This document shows positions 32,926-46,442 of a stretch of DNA of 64,000 nucleotides, piece after piece. Position numbers and translations under genes: made by a program. The notes beneath the pieces were generated by a model. The model made no database searches and was not told the DNA's origin. It saw only the letters and a program-made list of their open reading frames with translations. The DNA is from Entophlyctis helioformis (taxonomy: Eukaryota; Chytridiomycota; Chytridiomycetes; Chytridiales; Chytriomycetaceae), in NCBI GenBank assembly GCA_025526915.1, contig JAHLKH010000001.1:186001-250000 (forward strand), written 5' to 3'. The stretch's first letter is position 1. Each line of letters begins with the position of its first letter.

Positions 32926-35900
32926 TCACTCGGATAGTAGATGCACAAAACACGCGTCGCAGACGCGGGCAAGTGTGCCATTTGCGGTCACGCTGCCATC
33001 GTCCGAGACTCGTAGTCGGTGCATCGAGCATGGGTTACAGAAAATGTCGCCACATCTGAAAGAACGAGCAGGCGTACAGACAAGATCGCAAGCGATGAAC
33101 AGCGTGGAGGTCAGTAAGGTGGCTATGGAGGATGGATGCTCACACAGGGTGGCACGGCTTGCTTACACTCTGCAATGGTGCTTCCGAGTGAAGAGAGTAA
33201 AGGGACGACGGCAGCATGTGCAGGCGCTTGCCATGTGGTCGGGCTGTTGTGTTCACATGGCAGACACAAGAGAATGAGCAGATTATATCGTATAGAATAG
33301 GCTGGCCCAGCAAACAAAGAGCGCTGCATTTTGTGTCGCACGTACCTTCCAATGTGAGCGCCGCGAATCGACCGAGTGGTAGCTCGGAAGCATCGACAGG
33401 GAAAAGGCAAAGAGCGAACCCAGCGAGCCCGCATGGTAGAACGAATCTGAAGCCCGTCGCGGTGGCCGTCGGTCGATAAACTGCTCGCTAATGTCAGAGA
33501 CATTGTCCAGATCGCCAACCATGTCGTCTTCTTGGATCGGGCTCATCGTCGACATCCCAGCTCGCCGATTGGTCTGGCGCATGGATGCACCGACACCTGT
33601 ACCTGCCGTCTCTGGGCTCTGTCGGTGTTCTTTGTGCTGCTGGTGCTGCTCATGACCATTCGATGCGGGGCTGGCTACTTGCGCGCGTTCTCTGGCCTCC
33701 AATAGCAAGCCTTGTTGCGGGCCCTGTCCCATGGATGCATGTGCGGCTGCTGGAATGATGCGTGACGACAAAGCTGCTGCTGGTGCTGCAGTCGTAGCTG
33801 CCAGGCCAACGTGCCCAGAGCCAACCTGCGGCTGCCGCGGTGGAAAATCCTCCAACGATTCGTAGGAAGGCGGTGCTCGAAGAAAGTAGCGGTTGATAAC
33901 CTCTTGGCGTCTCATAATGCCAGTATGTAAAGGCTTGCACAAAATCGACGAGGTCGGCGGAGGCGGAAACGCGAGATACGCCTCTATACGATCAGACTCA
34001 TTGGTACTCGGGCCGCCGCCAGAGGGCACAGCGTGCGTTGTCAATGAGAAGTGGCCTGCTAGCGAGCAGACACGAGGCCCGAGGGTGCTTGGCTGCTCCT
34101 TGCCATCAAATCCGTCTCGAAGCACGGTGGCTGGGATGTAGTTGATTGGCGGTCCCATTGAGCGATGCGAGGAGTGGCTTGAGCAGTGGCTTGGTGGTGC
34201 CTGATGACTGTAGCCATTGGGGAATGGAGGTGGCTGGTGCTGCTGGTACTGCTGGTACTGCTGATGCTGCTGCGGGAGAGGCTGTGTTTCAAAGTGAGCA
34301 TGGAGACCCTCTTGAGGTTGGCGCTTGCTGTCCTGAACGTGGCTTGATGCGCTTGGCGCAGCCAGATAATGACGATGCGCGTTGGAAAGCAACGGAGGCG
34401 CAAGATGACTCGTATGATGCACTGTGGATGGCGCAGATGGACCAGGATGTGCAGCAGCAGAGATCGTTCCAGTCGAAGCCAGGAGCGTCGCCGTCGCGCG
34501 GCTCTTGATTGCATGCTCTGCAAGAAGCGCAGGACCAGCCATGCCCTCTGTCAGCATTGTCGATGTGTCTGCAAACTGTTCGGCACGGCTCACGGCAGCC
34601 GCCGTGGCGGCCATGGCAGCCAGTGGCTCATTGTCGAGGTTCAGAGCGGGTGGCGCGTCACAGTGCCGAGAAGTATGTGCAAGAGGCTGTGGCCGAGTCT
34701 CAGCGGTGTGCATGCTTGATTCATCGTATGTCGGCAGTGACGGAACAGCGGTGATGGTAGCGGTTGTGACAAAGGAAGTTTCCGTATGACCGATTGCAGC
34801 AGATGGAGCAGATGGGGCTTGAGCCAATGTGACGATGCCTGGCTTGGCATGTGCCTGGATTGCATACTTTGCAGACGACGCCTGCATGTGACGATGTGCT
34901 GACTTTTGGGCTGGTTGCTGTGGAGGCGTATCCAGTTGAACGGACGGCTTATGCAGCTGCTTCTGCAAACGCGCTGCTGGCGGCGTGTTGTAGCACGCGG
35001 CAAACAACTTTTGTCTTTCAAGTTGTTCGCGTACGTGGTTCGAGTCCCTGGCCGCCTGCACATAGTGATCCTCGACCTTTTTGCGGGCATCTGCGGGGGC
35101 CCATTTTATCTCAATGGCGGGAGGGTGATCGGCCGTGAGATTGGTCGAGGAGCCGGTGGCAGCCGTATCCAACGCCGTGCTATTGAGATGCTCTGCAGAT
35201 GGGGGTTGAAGATGTTGCGTTGAAGGCTGCACGTTGGTTGTTGGCGTGTTTGGAAGAGGCGGCAGTGCTGGTAAGGCTAGCCATGCTGGCAATGCTTATG
35301 ATGCACCGATATTACGAGCGGAATGAGGCAGGCAACAGCAAGGTGAGCATACAGTCGGTGGCCTCATACAAACAAGGGTGATGGTCATGAAGAAGCCGAG
35401 CGTGTGGGGTTGTGCAGCACATACTTGAGGTTTGCCGATCGCTTGCGGCAGGCGGTGCCTGCTTTGTGACGATATGGTTGCAGTCCGGGTTGAAGGCTGT
35501 GACTGCGACTGCTTGCTGCGTTGACGGCATGTGCTGTGCCATGCCCAGACGCGTTGGCCCTTCCATTGGCGTCGCTGAGCCCAGGGCTTGAACGACAGAT
35601 CCGATGGACACTGTGGTCGACACACCAGTCGTGCCAGTGCCTGCAGCCAAGCTGGTCTGTAACGTTGAGCGTGCATCCGAAACCGTTGGAGGCTGGCGAT
35701 GGTGCAGCTGGACCAGATGGCGGCTGGCTGGTGCCGATGGCTGCTGCGATGGCTGAGAACAAACATCAGATTGCTCCGGTTGTGGTGGTTGCTGCTGCTG
35801 CCCTGCCAACTGCTGCTGCTGCTGCTGCTGCTGCTGGCATGACCTGCCGTTGCTGTCGCTGCTGCACTTGGTGCTGATGGTGCTGCAGAAGCGACTCTGG

Positions 35901-37220
35901 CAGATACGATGTGAGCGCAGCCGCAAAGAGTACTGCGACTGCCGGCGATCTGGTTGCAGGCGGGAAACAAGCCGTACTTGATCCCATCGGCATCGCCACC
36001 CTTGTCGCATCGGCCGAGGGATCAGGCGACTGTTGGTGGGCCGGGTCGTGCAAGTGTGCGCGGACGAGCGGGTGCTGGGAGTGCGGCGTTGCAGCTCTGG
36101 CATCGGGCAATGCCGGCTGCAAGGACGGTGGCTCCGAAGCAACGGGTGCAATCGAATGCCCAGATGCAGGGGCCTCGGAGATCGAGCCAGCCACAGCGAG
36201 AGGCGCAGCGGCCATGTTGTCGACTGCTGTGTGCGAGGCGTCACGGCAGGCTTCGACGAGAGCAGCGCCTGCGCCGGCGATCTCGGCCGATGCCGCACGG
36301 GCTGCTGTGGCTGTCGGCGGCCCTGACGGTGCCGTTGCTTCAAGCGGTGCTGCCGGTGCCAATGCCGTCGGGACTGCTGAACCCACCATTGTTGTGGCGG
36401 GAGTCGAGCAAGCACGTGGGGAGGAAGCCAATTGTGCTGAGCCACCTGACGGTGAGAACATCACAGTCTGCTGCTGGCCGAGAGGGCAATGGGTCGTTCC
36501 GGCGCTGGAGCTGGCCGAAAGAGCGTGGACGTTGGCGTTGATGTTGGTGCTGCGTCTGGCGCTGCTCGTGTGGATGTAGCGGCGAGGTGGCGAAGCCGTC
36601 GTTGGGGAACGTGGCAACGGTGCTGCGACCGCCTGCTGAAATTGCCGATCAGGGCCTTGCGACCCTGCGATGATGGACTGCGCCGTTGCTGCGGATGCCT
36701 CTGCTGGTGGTGCGTTGTGCGGATCGCTGTGGCACGGCTGATCGCAGTGGACCGACTGTGGTGCCTGCTGGCTTGGCTTGCCTGGCTGGCCGGGATCGTG
36801 GCTGCTGCTGCCAGTGCTGCTGCTGCTGTTGCTCGTGCCACCAGCCGTGTGTGAGCCGTTGCTGTGGTGAGCTGGATGAGCGCGGTGAGTGCGGTGGCTG
36901 GCATGACGCTGCTCCCCTGCAGAGCCGATGCTGGCCGCAAGCCTCGGCGGCGGCTGTGCTGCTCCAGCGTTGACCGTCGGCACTTGAAGCGATGGCGAGG
37001 ACGAGGGCGAGGACGAATTCGGTGGCGATGGCGACGGGGCCAGATAGGCGGGCACACGCCTGCCGGCATCCATTGCAGCGGAGCTGGAGGTGCGGGCGGC
37101 CGCAGCGACGGCGACTGCGGCGGCGGCGGCGGCTGTGGCTGCTTCTGTGCGTAGTGGTGTTGGAGACGTGGTGGCCGGGCTGGAGACCCATGGGTTCAAG
37201 ACACGCAGATGGGTGGTCAT
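32926..37220 (-). CDS. Large disordered protein with C-terminal FYVE zinc finger
   Basis: Probable endosomal PI3P-binding protein of about 1313 residues. Exons: 37220-35425, 35285-33346, 33243-33167 and 33055-32926. The FYVE finger is split by two introns and rebuilt as WKPD / ACTCCRRPFTLFTRKHHCRV / CGDIFCNPCS / RVCDACF, containing the WxxD, R(K)HHCR and eight-cysteine pattern. The rest is low-complexity Ser/Ala/Pro/Gln, with PPSYESLEDFPP (a PPxY-type WW ligand) and a short charged helix near KKVEDHYVQAARDSNHVREQLERQ. One extra base near 35836, in a CAG run, must be removed to join the two halves of exon 1, and the arithmetic then closes exactly. The start at 37220 is the first ATG giving a plausible frame away from talin; an earlier ATG at 37526 exists. 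Confidence 0.72.
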
Positions 37221-37555
37221 GTTGGTCGCTGTGTGGTGTTTGGCAAACAATATCGTCGCTTTGTCGCATTGGCCAAGCAGCCGGAACGGCCGGCTCGTGA
37301 GGGCGTGTGCCCATCCCAATTCATGCACTCGAGCGCTCGACGGCCACACATCAGTGACAGACGGCTGGACAGCGGCGTTTATTTGCTGCCTTCTCTGTAC
37401 TTGCTTCCTGTGATACGCCTCCTTCCCGCCATTCTTCTCGAACCACGCAACATCAACCCGCGATTGCTCAAGCTCCCAACCCACAGACGATGATCCTATG
37501 CAGTGCATCAGCTCGTGTTTGCCCATCTATCCCGTGTTTGTTCGCGTTCCTGGAG
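37221..37555. other. Intergenic region between talin and the FYVE gene
   Basis: About 335 bases downstream of the talin stop and upstream of the FYVE-gene start. The minus-strand frame stays open through part of it (to 37526), but the sequence has no recognisable domain. It should hold the FYVE-gene promoter. Confidence 0.5.
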
Positions 37556-40500
37556 CTACTGTGTCGCACTGCCCGCGGTAACGGTCTGCACTGAGCTCGC
37601 CTCGTCTGCTTTGTGATCGACCGTTGGTGCCGTCTCTGGGGCATTGGCTCCCGTGACCACTGACGGGATAGCTGCGCCGGAGCGTGCAGTTTGCCGGCCA
37701 CGAGGTTGGCTTTGCACGATCGTCTGGCGCCAGGTGGAGGACGTTGGCGATTCGCCACTTCGCCCATACCCCGGCCCAGATCCAGACACTGAACGCGCCG
37801 ATGCCAGCTGTGGTCGCGATGTCGTTGACGAGTACGCTGCGTCGCTTCGTGATGGCGAAACCATGGCGACATTGGCTCCGGATGTGTAGCGGCCCTTGCG
37901 CACAGCAGCCAGCGACGACCGTGCACGCTCAAGCTCCTTCTCCATTCGGAGGATATTCATCTGGGCCTCCATTTCAATCACCTTGTTGCGCGTGGCGGAC
38001 GTGGGAGTCTCGGTCATGGTCGACATGGCTTCATCTTCGGTTGCTGCGTTGGCCTTGGCGGCTTCCACAAGCAGCTCGGTCGCGTCAGTCACGGCTTTAC
38101 CTGCAGCACGCAGACGGATCTGCGACTGCAGCGACGGATCAGATCGCACGGCCGCCGCCGTCAGCAGCTGCACTGTGGATGTCGACACGCCCTTGGCACA
38201 CACAATCACGCGCTCTCGCTGCACATTGCCCTTGACGGCCTCGTTGGCAGCCTCGCACAGATCTGCCGTCGCCGCTGCTACTTGCTTGGCAGACGACACC
38301 AGACCATCGCTCCATGTGCCATCCGAGTAGTACATTGCTTCTTCCTTTGGACCGGTGCGTCCTCGTGCGACAAGTTCACGCTGCGCTCCTGTTGCGGACC
38401 GCACCAGTGCCGATGTCGCCGCTGCGATTGCCTTTGTGGCTTCCAGGATCTGCTCCTCAAAGTTGAGATCTTCGTTGGCTTCGCGCGGACGCTCGACTGG
38501 ACGTAACGCAGCAAGACGCTTTGCAGCAGCCTCGATGGCGCTGGCAGCCGTCAAGAGCTGCGCTCAGCCACCACGTTGGGATCGTCTGGATCCACATAGC
38601 CCTGAGGCACAAGTTTGCCTGCAGCCTTGACCACCTCGGTGACACCAAGTGACACCTCCTTGGCGCTCGCCTGCATTTGCTGCTTGGATGCCACGTTGTT
38701 GTCTTCCTGGATCGCACGCACGCTGAGCACGAGACCCTTGCACGCAATGGCAAGGCCTGTGACGGCGTTGACCATCTCCAGTCGGAAATCGTCGGGTGCA
38801 TTGGCCGTTGCCGCCTTGCTTGCACGCAGCAGATCCTGCACCACTTTGTTGAATTCGCCAACAACCTGGATAGTCGCCTCTTGCGTCTGGCTCGTGGCTT
38901 TGGCAACGACTGCAGCGGCAGTGCCGGCCACGAGCCGCGCCATCGAGACGACTTCTTCAGGCAGTGCAGTGCCGAGCGCCGGCAGATTCTTGTTGTTGAG
39001 CGTCTTGACGGCCGCGTCAATGTCGTCTGTGACGCTTTCCAGAGCATTGTTGACGCGCTGGGACTCGTTGCACAGATCTGACACGAGCTCGGCCAGATCG
39101 CGGATCGTGTCCTGCTGCTGGCGCACGGCTTCTTGCACATCGACGACCAGCCGGCTCGAACTCGGCATTCCAGACGCATTGCCGGCAGCCTTGACAAGCA
39201 TCTGCAGCGAGCTTGCGACGACTTTGGCCAGCATGAGAAGCTGCAGCTGGTGGTCGCTGTCGGAAGAGGTGAGCGCCGTGGCGGCCTTGATCACATGCTC
39301 CTTGATCGATCGCACCGCGCCAACCGCTTCGTTGGCCATGAACGCCAGCTCGTCTTGCGTCGACGAGTGCGCATGTGCAAACAGCTTGACCGTGTCATTC
39401 AGCGACTTGGTCGCCTTGAGCAGGTCGTCCTTGTGCGAGTTAAAGCGGCCCTTGCTGCCGTCAATGGGATCAAGCTGCTTTGCCTGCGCAAAGATAGAGG
39501 ACGTCTCAAACTCGGCAATCATATCGTCGATCTGGTTAAGCACGCTCTGGCAGGCCATGATGCCCTTGGATCCCTGCTGCGCAGTCTTGTTGAGGTCGAC
39601 GAGCTTGGTCGAGATTTCGCGGACGGCTTGAGAGACCTTGAGGCGGGCCGTGGCGTCTGGTGTGGGCTGTGCAGCCGCATTGCGCATCGCTTCGACGACT
39701 CGGAGTGTTGTGCCACCGACTTCGCGTGCCAGATCCATCAGGTGCTTCCTCAGGTCGTCGTCTTCGGTGGCATTCATGGCCGCAGACGTGCACATGGTCA
39801 GGTTCTCGTACAGATCCGAAACCTTGACGACAGCAGCGGCAAACTCGTCCGACTTGACGTCCTTGGAGAGAGCGGGGGCAAGCGACTCAATGATCCGCTT
39901 AGCCGTCTGTTCAATGTCCGTTGTGATGAACTGGAATGGCTTTTTGGCCAGGGCAGCTGCCTGGCTGGCCTTTTCAGGCGAGTCGTAGACGACTGCCGAT
40001 GGCTGCATGGACTGGCGCGCCAAAGATGGCGTCTTGTCCAGGCTCAGCAGCACCTTTTCGACCTTGTCGTTGGCCTGGATGAACTCGGCCGTTTTGGCGT
40101 CGGTCGGGCCCTCTATGATTCCCATGAGATCGGTGATGGCGGCTTTGAGGGATGCCTTTTCGGACTCGACCTGTATCTGGCCAAAGTCGTTCGGATCTGC
40201 GCTGTCTTCCTTGATGACGGTCACATACGAGGACAGTGCGTCTGCAAGAGCCCGCGTCGACTCAAACAGCTGGGCTTGAAGATTGACATCCGACGATGAT
40301 GCCGCAGCCATGCCAATCGCAACGTTTGCAGCCTGCCATTCAACAGTCAGACACGCACCAAACATCGAACAAGGTCAGCAACAGAATCCTGTCTTGTCAA
40401 AGCACGCCTATGAGAGCAAGTCACGCGTACCTTGCCAAAGCTGATGGGTAGCTCTTCGATTGCGTTGGAGAGCTGGATGAGGTCGCCACGCGAGGACCGA

Positions 40501-43500
40501 GCAACCACTTCGACCAAGTTGGACAGGATCTGCAGGTTCTCCTGCAGAGCAGCCTTTTCCATCGCAGTTGGCTGCACGGGCACTGGCATGGGCATGGGCA
40601 TGATCCTCGCGCCGGGTGCACCTCCGGCAGCGACAGACGGCCGGCTGGACGCATTCACGCTCTTCCGAGCATTGACGCTGGCACGAGCGCTGGCAGGGCC
40701 GCGTTGCTTTGCAGCAGCAACAGTGCGCGCAACACCGCTGCCAAGGCTGCCGGTATTGGAGACGGCAGCCGCCATGGCTTGGGCCATTGCAGCATCAATT
40801 GCCGCGGCAGTCTCATTGAGACTTTCAGTGGCTGCCTGGCACTCCTTTTGTGCAGGCCCGGCGTCCTTGACATTGGCGACGACGGCAGCCACGATCTTGG
40901 ACAATTCCTGCGTCTCGGCCATGAGACGTGCCTTGAGATCGTCAGACGAGGGCGACCCGCACAGGCCTTGCGACACGACGGTGATTTCACGCAGCTGCTC
41001 GAGCATGGCCATGGTAGATTCCAGCACGGGCTTCTGCATGGACGCCGCGTGCGACGAGACTTTGGCGGGCGAGCCGGCATACTGCGGTGCACAGGCGACA
41101 TCCACGAGCTCGTCCATGGTTGCCGTGAGCAGCTTGGCTGCATCCTGACACTGGCTTCTGGCTTCATCGTTTCGCTTGAGTGCCAGCTGCTTGATGGATC
41201 CCACCAGCTGCGACGTCTTGGTCGCCGTGTCTTTGGCAAACCGCATAAACTCCTTCTTGGATGGCGCGTCGAGTTTGGGCTCGAGCGACGCGGCCTTGCA
41301 CCAGTTGCAAATGGCTGTTGTCTGCTGTGCGAGCGCAGACGCCCCCTCCAGGATCTCGCGCTGGGTGTTGTTCTTGTCGACAAGCTTGCGGCAAACATCC
41401 TTGAGACTGTGTGCCGCCATGATGAGTGCCTTTTGGTCGATAATGGGCGGCACGGCCGGCTGCGATGAAGGGTCATTGGCTCCGACCATCTGCGCTGCAA
41501 GCACCGATTGCTCAGTGAGCTGCTTGACCGTGTCTGCCAGCTTGACAACAGCATCGGCGAGTTTGGGGCCATTGTGCGACGCAGAGTGAGAGGCAATGAC
41601 CACCAGAATGTCGGCAATCGACTGCTCGGCCGTCCCGATCTTGGCCACAGTCTCCGAGTACGTGGCCTGCACGGTGGCCGGGACAGCGTTGACGTCATCG
41701 ACAAGACTCGCGGCCGTGCTGATGACTTGCAAGGCCTGGTTGCACTGGTCGTAGCCAGGCGCTGCGACGGACAGTTGGTGCAGCAGCTGGTCGACCGTGT
41801 CACCCACCGACTTGGCAGCGTTGAGGAGCATGCCCTTGAGACCGGCGTTTTCAGGGTCAAGCGCCGATCCTTTGAGAGAGGCCAGGAACTGGTCGCACTC
41901 GGCACCAACTGTGCGGACAACCGCCGCAACATCCTCGCCATGGACCGCGTCAACTTGCTCGCCCGGCTCGCTCGTCGCGTCAGCCTGCGATGCCGCAGAC
42001 AGACTGGCGAGAACAACCGATGCCTCCACCAGAGACTCGAATGCAGTCTCGATCTTGGACGCACCAGCAAGAAGACCGGCAGGGTTCGAGTTGGATGCAA
42101 TAACAAGCGAGTTGGTGGCTGCAGTCAGCTCCATGGCCGCATCAATGAGCCTGGCCTGCACGTCTTCGGTTGGCGCTGATCGCATCGAGGATGCAGCCAC
42201 AGCCGCCGCCATAGAGGCATGGATCTCCTCGGTCGTTAGAGCGCGGCCCGCGACCTCATTCGTGCCAGGCGGGGCATCCTTGTTTGTGCCAGAGCCGTGC
42301 GCCATCTTGCTCAGCCCGCCTGCGACGCTCGCGCCAAGCTTGCGATCGCGGCCGTCCTGTGACTCCCAGCGGTTCCCAGCCACGCCCGTGGTGGATCCAT
42401 GGAGACTAGGCGTGTTCATGACACCGCCGACGGTGACGGTCGCCGTGCGGATCTTGCGAACGGCGCGTGTGAGTGCGCGCTGGCCCGGCAAGCATTGCAC
42501 AGTCTTGACGACGGCAATGTCCGTGTCCACCGCCATTTCGTCAAACGCTGGCTGCTTGGTCGGGTCGGCGAGAGCGTCGCGGGCCGCATGAATCAGACTG
42601 CCGATGCAGTCGCCAATGTGGCTCGTGGCATCCAGCAGATCTTGACGCAGCTCGGGTGCCTCTGTCGACGCCGAGATGCCGATGCAGGCTTGCGCCAACG
42701 CCTGCAGGCACTCGATGGTCTCGGAGATGGCGCTGCCAGCCGCACGCTCATCGCGCGTGTTGACGGCATGAGCCATTTTGCCGAGAATGTGCTGGAGGGA
42801 CTTGCCCTGCATCGTGACTTGGACCTCGGCACGCGACGCCTCAAACTCGGGGGCGAGAACGATGGTCTTGGGATCGGCGTACGCACGACGGATCTCAATC
42901 TGCGTGGCCTTGAGCGACTCTTCTGCGCCAGATATCCGTTCGGCAGCCGTGATCTGCTGGACAATCTCGAGGATCTCGCGGAGCTGGTCGAGCTCGTCGC
43001 CGAGCTGCTGGGCAGCAGCCAGAAGTTGTCTCTGCGGTGCGGAATCCACGGTGGTGGGGGCTGCGTTTCTCGCAGCCTCGACGGTCATCAAGGATGGCTC
43101 CAGGAAGGCCTTTGCGGACTGGATCAGCCGCAGGCGCACCACAAAGTCGTCTGGCTTGGACAGCGTTTCCTTGATGGCCTGGACAACCTTGGGGATCGTC
43201 TCGACGGTTTTCTTGGCAGCACGATTGAGAGTCATCTGCGTGCTCTGGTCGCGGTTCGATGGCGCGCAGTTGCGAGATGCGGCAACGAGCTGGTTGGCAC
43301 TGGCAGCCGAGGACTTGAGTGCCTGCACAAGCCGCTGCGTGGTGCTGGCCTTGACGTATGGCGCGCAGATGGCATCGACCGTGTCTTTGAGCGCCGCAAG
43401 CACCTGGACAAGATCGTCGTTGGCATCTGGGTTCTTGACAGCCTCCTTGGCAGCCATGACCATTTTGGACATGAGCTCCGAGATCTCGCGGGCATCCATC

Positions 43501-46382
43501 AAGAGGCGGTCTCGCTCGTCCGGGTCTTGGGTCTCGGCCGCCTTGGACTTGAGGACTTCAGCAAGACGCGTCGCACTGACCGTGAGCTGCTTGGCATTGG
43601 CAATGAGCTGCTCGGGATCGCCCAGCTGCTGCACCAAGTTGTCGAGGGCAACAAGAATCTGGTCATAAAACGCGTCAATCTCGTCGTCTTTGGACGCCTC
43701 GCCATGGCGCGCTCTGTCAATCAGACGAGCAATGGCTTGCTCGACCTCGGCCACAGCGTCTTGGAGCAGGGCAACAAAGTCGGGATGCGTGGAGCGATCG
43801 GCGTACGAGAGCAGCGCCACGGCTCCGTCGCGCATGAGCACCGACCCTTCCATCAGCTGCTCGCGACACACTGACACGTGCACGGTCGGGGAAAGGGCAC
43901 CTGCTACGGCGGCGAGCATGGCGGCAATCTCGGCGGCCAACGCCGAGTCAGCCACGGTCATTTGCTGCACCTCTGGATCGCGGATAGTGCTTGCCATGTT
44001 CTGTGCGCACTGCACGGCAAGAGACACGCAGTCGCCAACGTGGGCAGCAGCGTCCAGGAGCTCTTGCTGAAGGCGGTCGCTCATTTCAAGATGGTCAATG
44101 GCGCGGAGCACGTGCGCCGAGGCAGACGCCATTTCGCGCGTGGCGCTGTAAAAGTCGTCCATGATGAGGTTGCCCGTGATGATGGGCTGCAGATGGCGCA
44201 GGATCTGGGCCATGGCGACATTGACGCGTTTGGCAGAGTCCAGAAGCGATTCCTGGTCGGCCTCGCTGGACTGGAGACCCGACAGCATCTTGATGCCCTG
44301 CGTGATCTGGCCGACGGACGAAATGACCGTGAACAGCTTGGCGCCAATGGTGTCATAGTCCATGTCCTCCGTGTTGCCTGTTGCGTGGATGATGAGTGCG
44401 CCGACCGCGGCAAGGCCCGATGCAATATGGGACGCCACGGCCTCGCCCGTCATGTCGCACGTCTCCTGACGCCAACGCAGCGTTGCCGGATCCTCGCTCA
44501 GCGGCGCCAGGTGGGTCGGAGACGACAGGTCCGAGTGCGCGGCAGCATTGACAGCGAGGCCATTGCTGATGGTTTGTATGATGGCCTGCTGGAACTCGAG
44601 AACGTCCAGGTTTTGCGCAATCTCGCCTTGCGGGACGGGCGATGCGGCGTACCGATTGATTTTGAGGCGGTCGGGCTGCTGGCCATCGTCATAGAAGACG
44701 ACGCCGCCACCCGACGAGTGCGACTCTTTGGCCTGGCGCGCTGTGGAGCCCGACGACACGACATTGACCGCGTTGGCGCGTCCCGGCTGCACATAGTCTT
44801 CCATGACGGCCTGCTCCTCGACGCGCTGCTCCTCGACGTTGCGCGACGCTTGGTTGCGACGCTTGACAATAATGTCAATGTAGCCAGAGATGAGACGCGA
44901 GATCTGCTCGCCCTCGGGTGTCTCGACGCTGTAGTAGCTGTCCGAGTACTCGCCGAAATCGAGCGTGAATCCTTTGGGCGTAGCGGCCCAGCGCCGCAGC
45001 TGCTTCAAGTACCACTTGCTGAGCTCTTCCTTGGACTCGATGTCCATGCGGATGATGCTCTCCTTGGTGATGCCCAGGAGCACGCTGGCGGCCTTTTTCT
45101 TCTTGGTCGCCGGCTCCTTGACCAGGAAAAAGGACACGCCATAGGTCTTGAGCGAGCGGCACATTTGCACGTAGCGGAACTTGGCGTTGAGCTCGCCGAG
45201 GTTTTGCAGTTTGGCGTGCTCGGCATAGAGCCGCTTTTCAACGTCCTTGCTCTTGTGGTACTCTGGCGGAACAAAGTCCTTGAGTTTGACGAATCCAGGC
45301 TTGTGGCGGTCAGCCTCGTGGTTGCCGTACTGGATCTGCATCTGGATACCGGCGAGCTGGGCAGCCTCACTGGCCGTGCACGGGTGCTTGCCGGTTACAA
45401 TCATCTCGCGCGACTGGTTGTACATGAGCATCAGCTGGACAGGGTCGTTGCGGTCGACGTTTTGGTCCGTGTAAAAGAACTTTTTCTTGAGAATGATAAT
45501 GTCGCCCTCTGAGATGCCTTGCTCGCGAAGCGTCTTTTCTGGATTTAGCCACGAGCCTGCACAGACGAGTTGGCGACAGTGAGTGGGCAGCCTTTGCAGT
45601 ATGGATCGGTACTGTGATACTCACGTCCTTCTGTGTAGAGGTTCTCGGCCGCCTTTGACTTTTTGGCGTTCTTCTTGCTGGACGGTCCTTCCACAGTGTC
45701 CAGGGTGAAAGAGTACTCGTCGTTGTTGAGGATTCCTAGGGAGTTGCCGCCAGTCGCGTCCAGTCCAAACGCGTCAGCAGCTAGCAGCAACACAGCCAAA
45801 GCAGCGGATGCCGAGACAGAGCCATACGCACACACCAATACGCTCGCAGACAGCAGCGACAACGAGCCGCACAGGCAGAGACTCGTCAATCAGAACGGCC
45901 TTGATAGAGTTGTCGAGCGTCTTGACTTTGAGAACACGGTGGCGCTTGCGGAATTCAAGCGTGTCGCCGTACTTGAGATCGTAGTGGTCCAAGAGCTTGT
46001 TGGGTGCGAGCCACAGGCTCTGTTCGCGGAGCAGCAGACCGTGGTCGAGCCCAGACTCGCCTTGACAGAACTTTTCGCGGACGTCGTTGGTGACGTCCTG
46101 GACATACATGTCGCTCATGTACTGTGTTGTGGCCATGGACAGGACTGCGTCAGAGCAGAGAATGGCAGGACGCGTTTGGCACGCAAGGTCGCGTCTGACG
46201 ACTGCATGCCAGCCAGCACAGTCTTTGCGTTGCAGCCAAGCAAGCTGGCCGCTGGCAGAGTGCTGCCATGGCTGTGGATATCGGTTGGCTGTCCACAGGC
46301 CCCATGCCACGCGCGCTGTTACCTGGCATGTCTTGGTGGTGTCCGTGTCGGCCAAGTATATCTTGAGCGACAGGAGCGACAT
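37556..46382 (-). CDS. Talin (FERM head, helical rod, I/LWEQ tail)
   Basis: Cytoskeletal linker that binds integrin beta tails through its FERM head and actin through its C-terminal THATCH domain. Exons: 46382-46323, 46121-45836, 45780-45625, 45556-40431 and 40332-37556, giving about 2801 residues, against 2541 in human talin-1. Seen: F0 start MSLLSLKIYLADTDTTK, LKYGDTLEFRKRHRVLKVKTLD, WLNPEKTLREQG, and FFYTDQNVD...DPVQL. F3 reads RRWAATPKGFTLDFGEYSDSYYS and ISGYIDIIVKRR. The rod is Ala-rich helical bundles, and the I/LWEQ block reads NEDLNFEEQILEATKAIAAATSAL. One base is missing at 38560/38561: the frame breaks after AER and resumes as LLTAASAIEAAAKRL, so ERELLTAAS is restored by one G. Otherwise all domains are intact. 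It follows the SH3-RA-RA gene by 60 bases on the same strand. Confidence 0.95.
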
Positions 46383-46442
46383 GGCGGCTGAGTGCGTGAC
46401 CGCCGACTTTAAGGATGAGTTTGAAGGAATGATATATTTGTT

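Noticed and set aside
42399..45512. Long plus-strand open frames antisense to talin (about 490 and 540 codons)
   Set aside because: They lie opposite unbroken, strongly conserved talin sequence. GC-rich codon choice leaves the antisense frame free of stops, and the translations show no recognisable domain.
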